Made by a program: the position numbers and the translations under genes. A DNA stretch of 64,000 nucleotides, from assembly GCF_015291745.1 (NCBI RefSeq), contig NZ_CP030059.1, forward strand, positions 2,941,501 through 3,005,500, in the 5' to 3' direction. The notes under the pieces are model-generated. The model did not search any database. It was not told the origin of the DNA and saw only the letters and a list, made by a program, of their open reading frames with translations. The DNA comes from Bradyrhizobium sp. CCBAU 53351. GTDB lineage: Bacteria; Pseudomonadota; Alphaproteobacteria; Rhizobiales; Xanthobacteraceae. Below are positions 7,500 to 16,060 of this stretch, piece by piece. The stretch's first letter is position 1. The number at the start of each line of letters is the position of its first letter.

Positions 7500-8771
7500 A
7501 TGACAGTGCGCCTCGATTTCACCAGCGAGGCCTTCTTTCGCGATCCGCCCAAGGTCATTGCGAGCTTGCGCATGTCCGGGCCCGTGGTCGCGACGCGATT
7601 CCCTCTCATCGGCGACGTCTGGATCACCACGACCCATGACGCGACCGCGCAGGTCCTGAAGGGCGGCGCGACCTTCACGCTACGCAAGGAAGACGGCGAC
7701 GTCGCCGGTCTGCGCTGGTGGATGCCGCGATACGTCAGGACCATCGCCAACAACATGCTGACGATGGACGAGCCTGACCATACCAGGCTGCGCAGCATCG
7801 TGGATGAAGCCTTTCGCCGCCGCGCGATCGTCGCCATGGAGCCGCGCATCCGTGCCATCGCCGACGGTCTCGCCGACGAGCTGTTCTCGGCGGGACGTCC
7901 GGCCGATCTCGTCCAGCGCTACGCCCGCATCCTGCCGCTCGCGGTGATCTCCGAACTCCTGGGCTTGCCGCCGGCGGACCGGCCGAGATTCATCGCCTGG
8001 GCCAACGAGATGTCCTCGCTGACCAATGTCGTCAGCTTTTTCCGCCTGTTGTGGGCGTTCCGCAAGATGCGCGCCTATCTCGAACGGCAATTGCAGATCG
8101 CCCGTGTGCAGGGCGGCGAAGGCCTGATTGCCGAACTGATCCAGGTCGAGCGCGAAGGCGGCGAGATCTCGCCGGACGAGATGGTCTCGATGGTGTTCCT
8201 GCTGCTCGCGGCGGGTTCCGAAACGACCACGCACCTCATCAGCGGTTCCGCCTATGAGCTCCTCAGAAGTCCGGGCTTGCGCGATTGGCTGGAGCAGGAT
8301 TGGAGCCGTATCGGGCTTGCGGTGGAGGAGTTCCTGCGCTTCGTCTCGCCAGTGCAGTTCTCCAAGCCGCGCTATGTGCGGCGGCATGTCGAGGTCGAAG
8401 GTGTCCGTCTGAAGAAGGGCGATCGCGTCATGGTGATGCTCGCCGCCGCGAACATGGATCCGGCGATGCACGACCGCCCCGAAAGCCTCGATCTCGAACG
8501 CAAGCCGAACCGTCACTTGTCGTTCGGGACTGGAATCCATTTCTGCCTCGGCCACCAGCTCGCGCGCATCGAGGCGGCTTGCGCGCTGGAAGCGCTGTTC
8601 GTGCGATGGCCCAAGCTTGGCTTGGCCGTCGACCCCGTCGATGTCCACTGGCGCAAGCGGCCAGGGCTTCGTGCCATCGCAAAGCTTCCTGTCACGCCAG
8701 AGGGGCGCGGAACACATGCCGCGGCGTCTGAGGGCGCGATCGTTGATCGCTCCCTCGCGCGCGCGGACTGA
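7500..8771 (+). CDS. Cytochrome P450
   Basis: This 423-residue soluble bacterial P450 monooxygenase has every core motif: the I-helix oxygen-binding AGSETTTH from residue 238, the K-helix E277-x-x-R280 (EFLR), and the heme loop SFGTGIHFCLGHQLAR with Cys349 as thiolate ligand. The N-terminus has no membrane anchor, as expected for class I systems that use ferredoxin and a reductase. Neither partner is adjacent; fpr lies upstream in a separate unit. The substrate cannot be read from the sequence. The last 30 residues after the usual P450 end look non-conserved. Confidence 0.95.
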   Translation: MTVRLDFTSEAFFRDPPKVIASLRMSGPVVATRFPLIGDVWITTTHDATAQVLKGGATFTLRKEDGDVAGLRWWMPRYVRTIANNMLTMDEPDHTRLRSIVDEAFRRRAIVAMEPRIRAIADGLADELFSAGRPADLVQRYARILPLAVISELLGLPPADRPRFIAWANEMSSLTNVVSFFRLLWAFRKMRAYLERQLQIARVQGGEGLIAELIQVEREGGEISPDEMVSMVFLLLAAGSETTTHLISGSAYELLRSPGLRDWLEQDWSRIGLAVEEFLRFVSPVQFSKPRYVRRHVEVEGVRLKKGDRVMVMLAAANMDPAMHDRPESLDLERKPNRHLSFGTGIHFCLGHQLARIEAACALEALFVRWPKLGLAVDPVDVHWRKRPGLRAIAKLPVTPEGRGTHAAASEGAIVDRSLARAD

Positions 8772-8813
8772 GACGTCTGGATTCGGCAAATCGTCGCTGG
8801 TTGTGATCTGCCA

Positions 8814-8838
8814 GGAACGGTCCCCAGCGCTTGCTGTT
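8814..8838 (+). promoter_or_regulatory. Possible EcfG-type (general stress response) promoter
   Basis: GGAAC at 8814-8818 is separated by 16 bases from TGTT (8835-8838). The alphaproteobacterial general stress sigma factor EcfG recognises GGAAC-N16/17-CGTT, so one position of the -10 differs. The element ends 73 bases before a small hydrophilic protein gene with a good ribosome site, a plausible leader length. This rests on a single motif match. Confidence 0.35.
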
Positions 8839-8911
8839 GTCATCGGGACTGCGGGCACGCCATGGAACAGGCTCCGCATCCGAGGTTTCCACATCTCCCG
8901 GAGGTCAAATC

Positions 8912-9097
8912 ATGACCAGCAAGATGCCACCTATTCCGCCGGAAAATCAGAGCCGCAAGGGAACCGGCGACAGCAAACAAATGTCCGCTGATCAGACGCC
9001 GCGCGGCCAACAGCGCGCGGAAAATCCGGACCAGCAGGGACAGCAGGGCAACATCAAGCAGAACACGACCAATCAGGGATATCAGCAAGATCGCTGA
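8912..9097 (+). CDS. Small hydrophilic, probably disordered protein
   Basis: This 61-residue protein beginning MTSKMPPIPPENQSRKG is very rich in Gln, Asn, Pro and Lys, with almost no aliphatic residues. That composition suggests intrinsic disorder, as in desiccation or stress-associated hydrophilins. A GGAGG ribosome site lies eight bases upstream of the ATG, which decides this start over in-frame upstream codons. I recall similar short proteins in Bradyrhizobium genomes, all of unknown function. It is the first of three such genes in a row and lies below a possible EcfG promoter. Confidence 0.7.
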   Translation: MTSKMPPIPPENQSRKGTGDSKQMSADQTPRGQQRAENPDQQGQQGNIKQNTTNQGYQQDR

Positions 9098-9112
9098 GGA
9101 AGGCGACATTCC

Positions 9113-9313
9113 ATGTCGACATCCACCAAGACACCAAGCAGCATTCGCCAGGGTGGCCCCGGTGCTTCGCACGAGAACGCGAAGGCGCCGCTGGAGGTCA
9201 AGAAGCCGCCGGCTGACAATGCGCAGCGCAGCCATAGCCGCGTCTCGGGTGGCGGAGGCGAGCAGGACTCGCATCACGCGCACGACGAGGCGGGCAAGGG
9301 CGGCGGCAGATAA
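9113..9313 (+). CDS. Small hydrophilic protein of unknown function
   Basis: This 66-residue low-complexity protein is rich in Ser, Gly, His, Lys and Glu (ends HDEAGKGGGR), with no predicted structure. It starts 15 bases after the preceding small gene, with a GAGGAAGG purine run just upstream, so the two are probably one transcript. The His/Asp pattern SHHAHDE could bind metal, but that is speculative. No family is recognised. Confidence 0.6.
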   Translation: MSTSTKTPSSIRQGGPGASHENAKAPLEVKKPPADNAQRSHSRVSGGGGEQDSHHAHDEAGKGGGR

Positions 9314-9379
9314 AGAGTGAATCCGATGCGAGGCCCGCAACGGAAGCCTTAACGAGGATCACGGCAAGAGGAGAGACCG

Positions 9380-9622
9380 ATGCCATCTGGGCACGGCAGC
9401 AAGACGCATTTCAGATCCGGCATGCATGGCAAGGGCGACGGCACCGGCGGCATGACCGAAATCCCCAAGGAGATGATCGGCGACAACATGGTCCTGTCCA
9501 ACCGCGACAAGAAGCAGCATTCGGACATCCGCGGCATGGACGGCAAGACGATCCAGACCGAACAATATCAGGATCATTCAGCCAACCGGCTCGACGGGAA
9601 GCCGGAGGCTGACGAGACCTGA
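9380..9622 (+). CDS. Small hydrophilic protein of unknown function
   Basis: This 80-residue protein starts MPSGHGSKTHFRSGMHGKG. It is Gly/Lys/Asp/His-rich and lacks hydrophobic segments, like its two upstream neighbours. AGAGGAGAG lies immediately upstream of the ATG as ribosome site. It is followed within 25 bases by a strong intrinsic terminator, consistent with being the last gene of a three-gene small-protein transcript. Confidence 0.65.
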   Translation: MPSGHGSKTHFRSGMHGKGDGTGGMTEIPKEMIGDNMVLSNRDKKQHSDIRGMDGKTIQTEQYQDHSANRLDGKPEADET

Positions 9623-9645
9623 GAGCGTTCCTCCCCGACCAACTC

Positions 9646-9676
9646 GCGGACCGATGTTCAGCCGGTCCGCTTTTTT
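9646..9676 (+). terminator. Rho-independent terminator
   Basis: A perfect 8-bp stem GCGGACCG (9646-9653) / CGGTCCGC (9663-9670) with a 9-base loop is followed by six T residues. It ends the small-protein operon. The hairpin overlaps the final codons of the convergent DUF763 gene, whose stop lies at 9658. Confidence 0.85.
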
Positions 9677-10908
9677 GTCGGCGCGAGATCGCGCTCCCAG
9701 CCGAACACGGAGCGGCCGTCGAGATCGGGCGAAGCCGCGCGCTCGCCGGCGATGTAGGCCTCAACGGATGGTCCGTGCGCGGACCGCTCCAGGCGCCGTG
9801 CCTGATCGTCGAGCCGTTTCATCGCCTGCATTTCCTCGTCGCGTCCGAGCTTGGCGTTCTGGATCGCGTCCTTCAACACGCGAATGGTCTCGTCATAGAC
9901 CTTGATCGGGACGGGATAGGGATGCCGGTCCTTGCCGCCATGGGCGAGCGAGAAGCGCGCGGGGTCCTTGAAGCGATAGGGCGCGCCGTGCACGACCTCC
10001 GCGACCATCGCGAGTGAGCGAACGGTGCGCGCGCCGACGCCGGGCGTCAGCAGCAATTCCGGGAAGTCGACCGGGCCGCGCTCGGCTGCTGCGGCGAGCG
10101 TGCCGTGCAGGCGGCGCGCGAACACGTCCTTGGGCCTGACATCGTGATGCGCGGGCATGATCAGATGCGGCAGCATGGCCTGCGCCGGCTCGGGCGCGGT
10201 CCCGGCCAGCCGTTCGAATTCGGAGACGATGCGATCGGGGCCGAGATCCCCCAAGAGATCGAGCTGCGCGCTACGCGAGACGTCGGCGCGATGGTCGGTG
10301 AGATTGACGATCTCGCCCTGTTGCGGCCCGTCGATCGCGCTATGCGGCGTATCGACGAAGCTCTTGAGCGCCTCGGAATGCCAGTGATAGCGGCGAGCCT
10401 GGCGCTTGTCGCCGTTCATGCCCTGCTGCACCACGGTCCATTTGCCGTCGGCGGTGACGAAGAAGCCGTGGAGATAGAGGTCGAAGCCGTCCTGCACGGC
10501 CGCGCTGTCGACCTTCGCCACCAGGCGGCTGGCGCGGGTCAGCTTCGCGCCATCGAATCCGACGCGCTCGCCGAGCTGCATCAGCTCGTCCGGTGTCTTG
10601 CGCGAATGCTGGCCGCGGCCGCCGCAGACATAAATCCCGAGCTCGTCCTGAAGCGGCCCCAGCCCGCGCTTCAACGCGCCGATCACCGAGGTCGTGATCC
10701 CCGAGGAGTGCCAGTCCATTCCCATCACGGCGCCGAACGACTGGAACCAGAACGGATGGGACAACCGCTGCAGAAATGCATCACGACCGTAATGATGCAC
10801 GATGGCCTGCGTGACGATCGACCCGAGCGAAGCCATGCGGCTCGCCAGCCAGGGTGGAACCCGTCCGGTGTGCAAGGGAAGATCGGCGCTGCCGCTACGT
10901 CGAGTCAT
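9658..10908 (-). CDS. DUF763 domain-containing protein
   Basis: This 416-residue cytoplasmic protein covers the whole DUF763 family. I recognise the N-terminal SADLPLHTGRVPPWLASRM, GRDAFLQRLSHPFWFQSFGAVMGMDWHSSGITTSV, an ICGGRG-like glycine motif (YVCGGRGQHSRKTP) and TPGVGARTVRSLAMVAEVVHG, a helix-hairpin-helix-like DNA-binding pattern. DUF763 proteins occur in archaea and scattered bacteria and have no established function as far as I know. The HhH-like element hints at nucleic acid contact. It stands alone, convergent with the small-protein operon and divergent from the MscS gene. Confidence 0.88.
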   Translation of the reverse strand: MTRRSGSADLPLHTGRVPPWLASRMASLGSIVTQAIVHHYGRDAFLQRLSHPFWFQSFGAVMGMDWHSSGITTSVIGALKRGLGPLQDELGIYVCGGRGQHSRKTPDELMQLGERVGFDGAKLTRASRLVAKVDSAAVQDGFDLYLHGFFVTADGKWTVVQQGMNGDKRQARRYHWHSEALKSFVDTPHSAIDGPQQGEIVNLTDHRADVSRSAQLDLLGDLGPDRIVSEFERLAGTAPEPAQAMLPHLIMPAHHDVRPKDVFARRLHGTLAAAAERGPVDFPELLLTPGVGARTVRSLAMVAEVVHGAPYRFKDPARFSLAHGGKDRHPYPVPIKVYDETIRVLKDAIQNAKLGRDEEMQAMKRLDDQARRLERSAHGPSVEAYIAGERAASPDLDGRSVFGWERDLAPTKKRTG

Positions 10909-11035
10909 GGGTGCCGCAAATTAGCCCAGTTCGGCAACGCTTGCACCTGGGGAATGCTGCGTTGCACAGGGCGGGGGAGCGAAGCCGGCCGCGATGCGTT
11001 GAGCCGGCTACGCGAATACAAGGACGGGGACAGCA

Positions 11036-12175
11036 ATGAATTGGCAGGCTCTCATGGCCGACATCGACAGGATGTTCGGCTGGATACCGTCGTGGTTCAT
11101 CGGCCTCGGTCTCGTTGTGGGAGCGATGCTCCTTGCGCTGTCGTTGTACCGGATCGCCACATGGCTGCTGAACCGCGCCTTTGGCACCCGCCTTCCGCTT
11201 CTCGGCGTGTTCATCGAACGCACGTCCGGTCCGGCCCAGCTGGCGCTATGCCTGGCCGCCGTTGCATTGGTTCTGCCGCTTGCGCCGCTCGACGACAACA
11301 TCCGTACGCCCTTGATGCGGCTGTTCGTCGTCGCCGTCATCGCCCTGATCGGCTGGATCTCGATCAGGGTCGTCGATATGAGCGCGGCGCGCTACCTGCA
11401 GAATTTTCGCGATGTCACTGAGAATTTCGTCGCGCGCAAGCACGTCACGCAGGTCCGCGTGTTCAAGCGCGTCACCGACACCATCATCGTCGTCATCACT
11501 GTGTCCACCGCGCTGATGACGTTTGACTCCGTAAGGCAATACGGCGTCAGCCTGTTCGCATCGGCCGGTGCCGCCGGTATCATCGTCGGTCTTGCCGCGC
11601 GGCCGCTCTTGAGCAATCTGATCGCCGGCTTGCAGATCGCGATCACCCAGCCGATCCGCATCGAGGATGCGGTGATCATCGAGAACGAGTGGGGCTGGGT
11701 CGAGGACATCGCCTCGACCTATGTCGTGATCCGGCTGTGGGACTGGCGCCGCATGGTGGTGCCGCTGTCTCATTTCATCGAAAAACCGTTCCAGAACTGG
11801 ACCCGCGACACCGCGTCCCTGATCGGCGTGATCGCGCTCCATGTCGATTATCGCGCCGACGTTCCGCGCATCCGGCGCTGGCTGGAGGATGCGGTGAAGC
11901 AGTCCAAGCTCTGGGACGGGGCGGTGGTCAATCTCCAGGTGATCGACGCGGACTCGCGCACCATCGAGCTGCGGGCGCTGGTCAGCGCGCGGAACGCGCC
12001 GCAATCCTGGGACCTGCGCTGCGAGATGCGGGAGAAGTTGATCGCATTCATCCGCGACGAGATGCCGGAGGCGCTGCCGCGCGATCGCGCGATCCTGATC
12101 CCGTCGGCCAACGACGATGGCGATCTCCTCCAGCGCGTCGCACCGCAGAGAATGCGGGCGAGCGCGCGCAATTGA
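11036..12175 (+). CDS. MscS family mechanosensitive ion channel
   Basis: This 379-residue inner-membrane protein has four or so N-terminal membrane segments. The MscS pore helix and upper vestibule are visible in SAGAAGIIVGLAARPLLSNLIAGLQIAITQPIRIEDAV followed by WGWVEDI. A cytoplasmic cage domain of about 150 residues completes it. Such channels release solutes on hypo-osmotic shock. Length is between E. coli MscS (286) and the larger multi-helix members, so it belongs to the YbdG/YnaI-like size class. Confidence 0.93.
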   Translation: MNWQALMADIDRMFGWIPSWFIGLGLVVGAMLLALSLYRIATWLLNRAFGTRLPLLGVFIERTSGPAQLALCLAAVALVLPLAPLDDNIRTPLMRLFVVAVIALIGWISIRVVDMSAARYLQNFRDVTENFVARKHVTQVRVFKRVTDTIIVVITVSTALMTFDSVRQYGVSLFASAGAAGIIVGLAARPLLSNLIAGLQIAITQPIRIEDAVIIENEWGWVEDIASTYVVIRLWDWRRMVVPLSHFIEKPFQNWTRDTASLIGVIALHVDYRADVPRIRRWLEDAVKQSKLWDGAVVNLQVIDADSRTIELRALVSARNAPQSWDLRCEMREKLIAFIRDEMPEALPRDRAILIPSANDDGDLLQRVAPQRMRASARN

Positions 12176-12187
12176 CCCTCCGCCCGA

Positions 12188-13110
12188 TCAGCCGGCGCCG
12201 ACCACGGCCGCGTCGGCCGGCCCCTGCGCGCGCGGTCGCCGCTTGCGCAATGTCCGTCGCGCCCAGATCAGGAGGCCGGTCGACAGCAGCGTCAACAGCG
12301 CGATTGACGTCACGACATTGAGCGGCGAGGCGATCAGGGCCGACCAGTTTCCTTCATGGATCAGGCGCGGCCAGTTGCGCGGCAGCGGTGTGACCTCAGA
12401 CGATGTGACGGCGTAGGCGCGCAGCTCTCCGCCATCATACAGTCTCGCCATCATGCTGCCCCCGCGGATGCGGATCGAGATCACGTGCGACAGCTCGTGC
12501 GAGCCTGCGACCATGCGTATCGCATCTGGCAGGGCGAGCGGGCGGCCAGCCGCGGCGGGCGCAGGTGAAGTCTGAAAAGTCAGACCGAACGCCATGCAAA
12601 GGCCGGTCAGCGGGCTGAGCAGGATCAGCGGCAGCGTGAACCAGGCGGTTGCCTTGTGCCATCCCGAGAGCGTGTTGCGCAGCCGCGGCAGTCCCATGAC
12701 GATACCGAGCAGCAGGATGATCACCATCGCCAGCGTGGATGCCGTCACCAGCCAGGCCTGCCCCATGAGACGTTCATGCGTGAACCGCGCCCAGAGGAAG
12801 ACATTCGACAGGGTTGAACCCGCCGCGGCGGCTTCGCCGGTTGCAAGATCGATTGCGGGCACGCTCGTGCCCTGCAGGGTCATCCGCCGGCTGGCTGCAT
12901 TGATCGAGAGTCCGCGCGCCTTGCCGTCGGGGTCATACCGCTTCACCAGCTCGACGACACGGCCGGCGTCGATCGCGGGACCGCCAATGCCACTCGTTTG
13001 CACGAGCGGCTCGATGGACAGGATGAGGCCGGTGACGATGATCGCGAACAGGGGAAGAGCAAAGACCAGATGATCCAGCGATGCAGTCGCAACAATAATG
13101 GTTTGCTCAT
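12188..13110 (-). CDS. PepSY-associated membrane protein, apparent frameshift near N-terminus
   Basis: This family includes inner-membrane proteins often tied to siderophore or iron reduction systems. The long reading frame shows four hydrophobic segments, from ALPLFAIIVTGLILSIEPL to the last one before a basic tail. It has no credible start of its own. The best start is ATG at 13110-13108 with GAGGA six bases upstream. It reads MSKPLLLRLHRWI, exactly the family's N-terminal pattern, but lies in another frame from the remaining protein. A one-base loss (or two-base gain) near 13065-13080 would explain this. The gene is thus either a pseudogene, freshly broken, or a sequencing error. Confidence 0.75.
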
Positions 13111-13247
13111 TCGTCGTCCTCGGTGTTCTCAGGACCGTGCTCGCGCAGAGCCGTGCAAAACACAAATGACGCTTTGTCCATGTTGTTGCGTTGATTTGCA
13201 GCAACGGAATTAAAGTTCGCTGATGCATATTTCAGTCGCGCGCAGCC

Positions 13248-14225
13248 TCACTGCGCGCGGATGTTGGCAGCCTTCAGCACCGGCTCCCATTTGGTCGCCT
13301 CGGCGTGCATATAGGCGTCGAACTCCTTGGCGGAGGAGCCGACCGGAGTCGCGCCGATCTTGCCGAGCGTCGACAGGACGTTTGCATCCTGCAGCGCAGC
13401 CTTGAGATCGGTCTCGAGCTTCGCGACGATCTCGGGCGGCATCTTGGCCGGACCGAGAACGCCCCACCAGACCGAGACGTCATAGCCGGGGATGCCGGAT
13501 TCCGCGACGGTCGGCACGTTGGGCAGCGCCTTGGAGTGTTCGGCCGAGGTCACGGCGAGCGCCCGCACCGGGCCGCCTTCGAGCTGGCCGATCGCTTCGG
13601 CGAGCGGGTTGATGCTGAGCGGGATCTCGCCGGCGATCACGGCCGTGAGCGCCGGCGCGCCGCCCTTGTAGGGAATCGCGACGATCTTGGTGCCGGACAT
13701 GTGCTTGAGCAGCTCGCCGGCGAGATGAGCCGAAGTGCCGTTGCCGGACATGCCGTAGGAGAGCTTGTCCGGCTCTTTCTTCGCCGCAGCGAGCAGATCG
13801 CCGAGCGTCTTGTAGGGACTGTCCTTGGCCACGACGATCGCGAGCGGCGAGGAGGCGACTTCCGTGATGGCCGTAAAGTCCTTGAAGGTGTCGTAAGGCA
13901 CGCTCGGATAGATGAACTGGTTGAGCGGATGGCCGCTCGCCACCAGGATCAGCGTGTAGCCGTCGGGCGCGGCCTGCGTCAGCGCCTGCGAGGCGACGAT
14001 GCCGCCGGCGCCGGGCCGATTGTCGACCACCGGCTGCTGGCCCCAGGTCTTGGCCAGCGCCTGGGCGAGCGTGCGCGCGAGCACGTCGACCGCGCCGCCG
14101 GCCGCGTAAGGCACCAGGATGTGGACCGGCTTGCTCGGATAATTGTCTGCCTGCGCGGCGCTGCTCGCGAGCAGCAAACCGGCACCGAGCATCAGACGGC
14201 CGATCTTCTTGTTCAAACCCAGCAT
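13248..14225 (-). CDS. Bug-family tripartite tricarboxylate transporter substrate-binding protein
   Basis: This 325-residue periplasmic binding protein has a Sec signal peptide (MLGLNKKIGRLMLGAGLLLASSAAQA, cleavage near residue 26). The mature TctC/Bug fold starts YPSKPVHILVPYAAGGAVDVLART, and PNVPTVAESGIPGYDVSVWWG is near the end. These proteins bind carboxylates or aromatic acids, often as orphans without their TctAB membrane partners, as here. It is transcribed divergently from a TetR gene with an 18-base operator between them, so it is probably part of the aromatic catabolic locus that follows. Confidence 0.93.
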   Translation of the reverse strand: MLGLNKKIGRLMLGAGLLLASSAAQADNYPSKPVHILVPYAAGGAVDVLARTLAQALAKTWGQQPVVDNRPGAGGIVASQALTQAAPDGYTLILVASGHPLNQFIYPSVPYDTFKDFTAITEVASSPLAIVVAKDSPYKTLGDLLAAAKKEPDKLSYGMSGNGTSAHLAGELLKHMSGTKIVAIPYKGGAPALTAVIAGEIPLSINPLAEAIGQLEGGPVRALAVTSAEHSKALPNVPTVAESGIPGYDVSVWWGVLGPAKMPPEIVAKLETDLKAALQDANVLSTLGKIGATPVGSSAKEFDAYMHAEATKWEPVLKAANIRAQ

Positions 14226-14297
14226 TTCCCAGCACTCCTAAGGGCATTCGCGCACGATCGCACGCTGCCCGTGGTTTTTGTTGACGAGACCTGATCT

Positions 14298-14315
14298 TTT
14301 GTACGATAGTACAAA
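14298..14315. promoter_or_regulatory. Palindromic operator for the adjacent TetR regulator
   Basis: TTTGTAC-GATA-GTACAAA is a perfect 7-bp inverted repeat around four bases. It ends five bases before the TetR start codon and lies 73 bases from the divergent Bug-protein start. The position suggests autoregulation together with control of the divergent gene. Binding by this TetR is inferred. Confidence 0.65.
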
Positions 14316-14319
14316 TCAC

Positions 14320-15030
14320 ATGGTACGCAAGCCCACCAGCAAGGAAACGGCCCGGAAGCCGAATATGCGCGAGGCAATCCTCGCCGCGGCCGAGGAGCTC
14401 TTCGCCACCAACGGCTTCAATGCCGTCTCGGTGCGCGACATCGCCCAGGCCGCCGGAGCCAATCCCGGCAGCGTGACCTATCATTTCAAGACCAAGGACG
14501 GCCTGCTGCTGGAGATCTATCGGCGCCATTGCGGGCCGATGAACCTGCGCCGTTCCGAGTTGCTCGCGGCGGCGAGGCGTGTGCGCGATCTCCAGGACCG
14601 GCTGGAAGCGATCGTGCGCGCCTATGTGGTGCCGGCCTTCACCTCGGGCAGCGATCTCGCCGGCGGCGGGGCGCGCTTCACGCGGCTGCGCGCTGTGATG
14701 TCTGCGGAAGGCAACGAGGTCGCGCGAAAGATCATCGCGCAGACATTCGACGACACCAGCCACGCCTTCATCGATGCGATCCACGAGAGCCTGCCGCACA
14801 TCCCGCGCACCGACATCGTCTGGCGCAGCCACTTCCTGCTCGGCGCGCTCTATTATTCACTGGTGACGCCGGACCGCGTTTCGCGCCTGTCGCGCGGCGA
14901 GGCCGATGGCGGCGATCCCGCAGGGGCCATCGAGCAACTGGTGCAGGCGACGGTTGCCTCGTTCCAGGCGCCGCCGCTCGATCAGGCCGCGCCGGCACGG
15001 CGCCGGCCGGTCGTCAGCAGCAAGACCTGA
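14320..15030 (+). CDS. TetR family transcriptional regulator
   Basis: This 236-residue regulator has an N-terminal HTH (residues about 14-60: AILAAAEELFATNGFNAVSVRDIAQAAGANPGSVTYHFKTKDGLL). The C-terminal effector domain ends in a Pro/Arg/Ala-rich tail. I chose the ATG at 14320 because translation from 14278 would run across the palindromic operator. It precedes the PDC-hydrolase-like genes by 70 bases on the same strand and is divergent from the Bug protein gene, so it is the natural candidate regulator for both. Confidence 0.92.
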   Translation: MVRKPTSKETARKPNMREAILAAAEELFATNGFNAVSVRDIAQAAGANPGSVTYHFKTKDGLLLEIYRRHCGPMNLRRSELLAAARRVRDLQDRLEAIVRAYVVPAFTSGSDLAGGGARFTRLRAVMSAEGNEVARKIIAQTFDDTSHAFIDAIHESLPHIPRTDIVWRSHFLLGALYYSLVTPDRVSRLSRGEADGGDPAGAIEQLVQATVASFQAPPLDQAAPARRRPVVSSKT

Positions 15031-15100
15031 AAGAAGCCACCGAGGGGAGGCGCGTAGCGCTTCCGCTCGCAAGCGGACGATGTGACGGGGTGTTGGAGAC

Positions 15101-16060
15101 ATGAACAGGCGGGAGTGCTTGCATCTTTTGACCGGCTTGGCAGGCGCCGCGCTCGCGAACGAAGCGCGCGCGCAAGGCGTGGAGCCGAAAGTCATGCCGA
15201 CGATCACGCCACCGGATCCGCATCCCAAGATTCCGTCATTCAAGCTGCCGGCGAAATCCTGCGATAGCCACACCCACATCTTCGGCCCGGCGTCCCGTTA
15301 TCCCTTCGCGGAGAAGCGCCCCTACAACACGGCCGATGCGCCGCTGGAAGCGTTCCGCAGCGTGCATGAGACAATCGGCGTCGAGCGCTGCGTCATCGTG
15401 AATGCGACCGTGCACGGCACCGACAATCGCGTCGTCACCGATGCCATCGCCCAGAGCGAGGGCGCCTATAAGGGCATCGCCAACGTCAATGACGAGATGA
15501 GCGAGAAGGAGCTGGCGGCGCTCGACAAGGCCGGCATCTGCGGTTGCCGCTTCGCTTTCCTCAAGCGCCTCGGCGGCGTCGGCGACATGAACAAGTTCCA
15601 GCGCATCGTGCACCGTGTCGCCGAGCTCGGCTGGCATATCGACGTCTATTTCGAGCCGGGCACGATCGCGGAATTTGCGCCGATCCTGACCGCGCTGCCG
15701 ACGCCCTACGTGATCGACCACATGGGCACGGTGCAGGCCGCGAAGGGGCTCGACGATCCCGGCTTCACGGCGCTGCTCGACCTTCAGAAGAAGGACGAGA
15801 AGTGCTGGGTGAAGATCACCGGCCTTGAACGGGCCTCGAGCGCCGGCAAGCCGTTCCACGACGCCGTGCCGTTCGCGAAGGCGCTGATCGACAATGCGCC
15901 CGACCGTGTGCTCTGGGGCACGGATTGGCCGCATCCCAACGTCAAGGTCATGCCGAATGACGGCGAGCTCGTCGACCTGATCCCGCTCTACGCGCCCGAC
16001 GCAAAGATCCAGCACAAGCTGCTGGTCGACAATCCCGCGCGCCTGTTCAAATTCTGCTGA
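15101..16060 (+). CDS. Amidohydrolase of the PDC hydrolase (LigI) type with signal peptide
   Basis: This 319-residue member of the amidohydrolase_2 family resembles 2-pyrone-4,6-dicarboxylate hydrolase. It shows CDSHTHIFGP with His57/His59, a conserved VIDHMG and the family ending LWGTDWPHPN. Unlike cytoplasmic LigI, it begins with MNRRECLHLLTGLAGAALANEARA: an Arg-Arg pair, a hydrophobic stretch and an AxA cleavage site before Gln25. Export by Tat or Sec is therefore likely, though the RR motif lacks the full consensus. Its stop overlaps the start of a second, unexported paralogue. Confidence 0.88.
   Translation: MNRRECLHLLTGLAGAALANEARAQGVEPKVMPTITPPDPHPKIPSFKLPAKSCDSHTHIFGPASRYPFAEKRPYNTADAPLEAFRSVHETIGVERCVIVNATVHGTDNRVVTDAIAQSEGAYKGIANVNDEMSEKELAALDKAGICGCRFAFLKRLGGVGDMNKFQRIVHRVAELGWHIDVYFEPGTIAEFAPILTALPTPYVIDHMGTVQAAKGLDDPGFTALLDLQKKDEKCWVKITGLERASSAGKPFHDAVPFAKALIDNAPDRVLWGTDWPHPNVKVMPNDGELVDLIPLYAPDAKIQHKLLVDNPARLFKFC

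Noticed and set aside
7500..8771. Pairing of the P450 with the upstream ferredoxin-NADP reductase as one redox system
   Set aside because: About 500 bases and another gene separate them, no ferredoxin gene is present, and Fpr proteins serve general functions.
13480..14832. 450-codon minus-strand frame spanning the Bug protein and TetR genes
   Set aside because: It crosses two real genes and the operator between them and has no recognisable domain.
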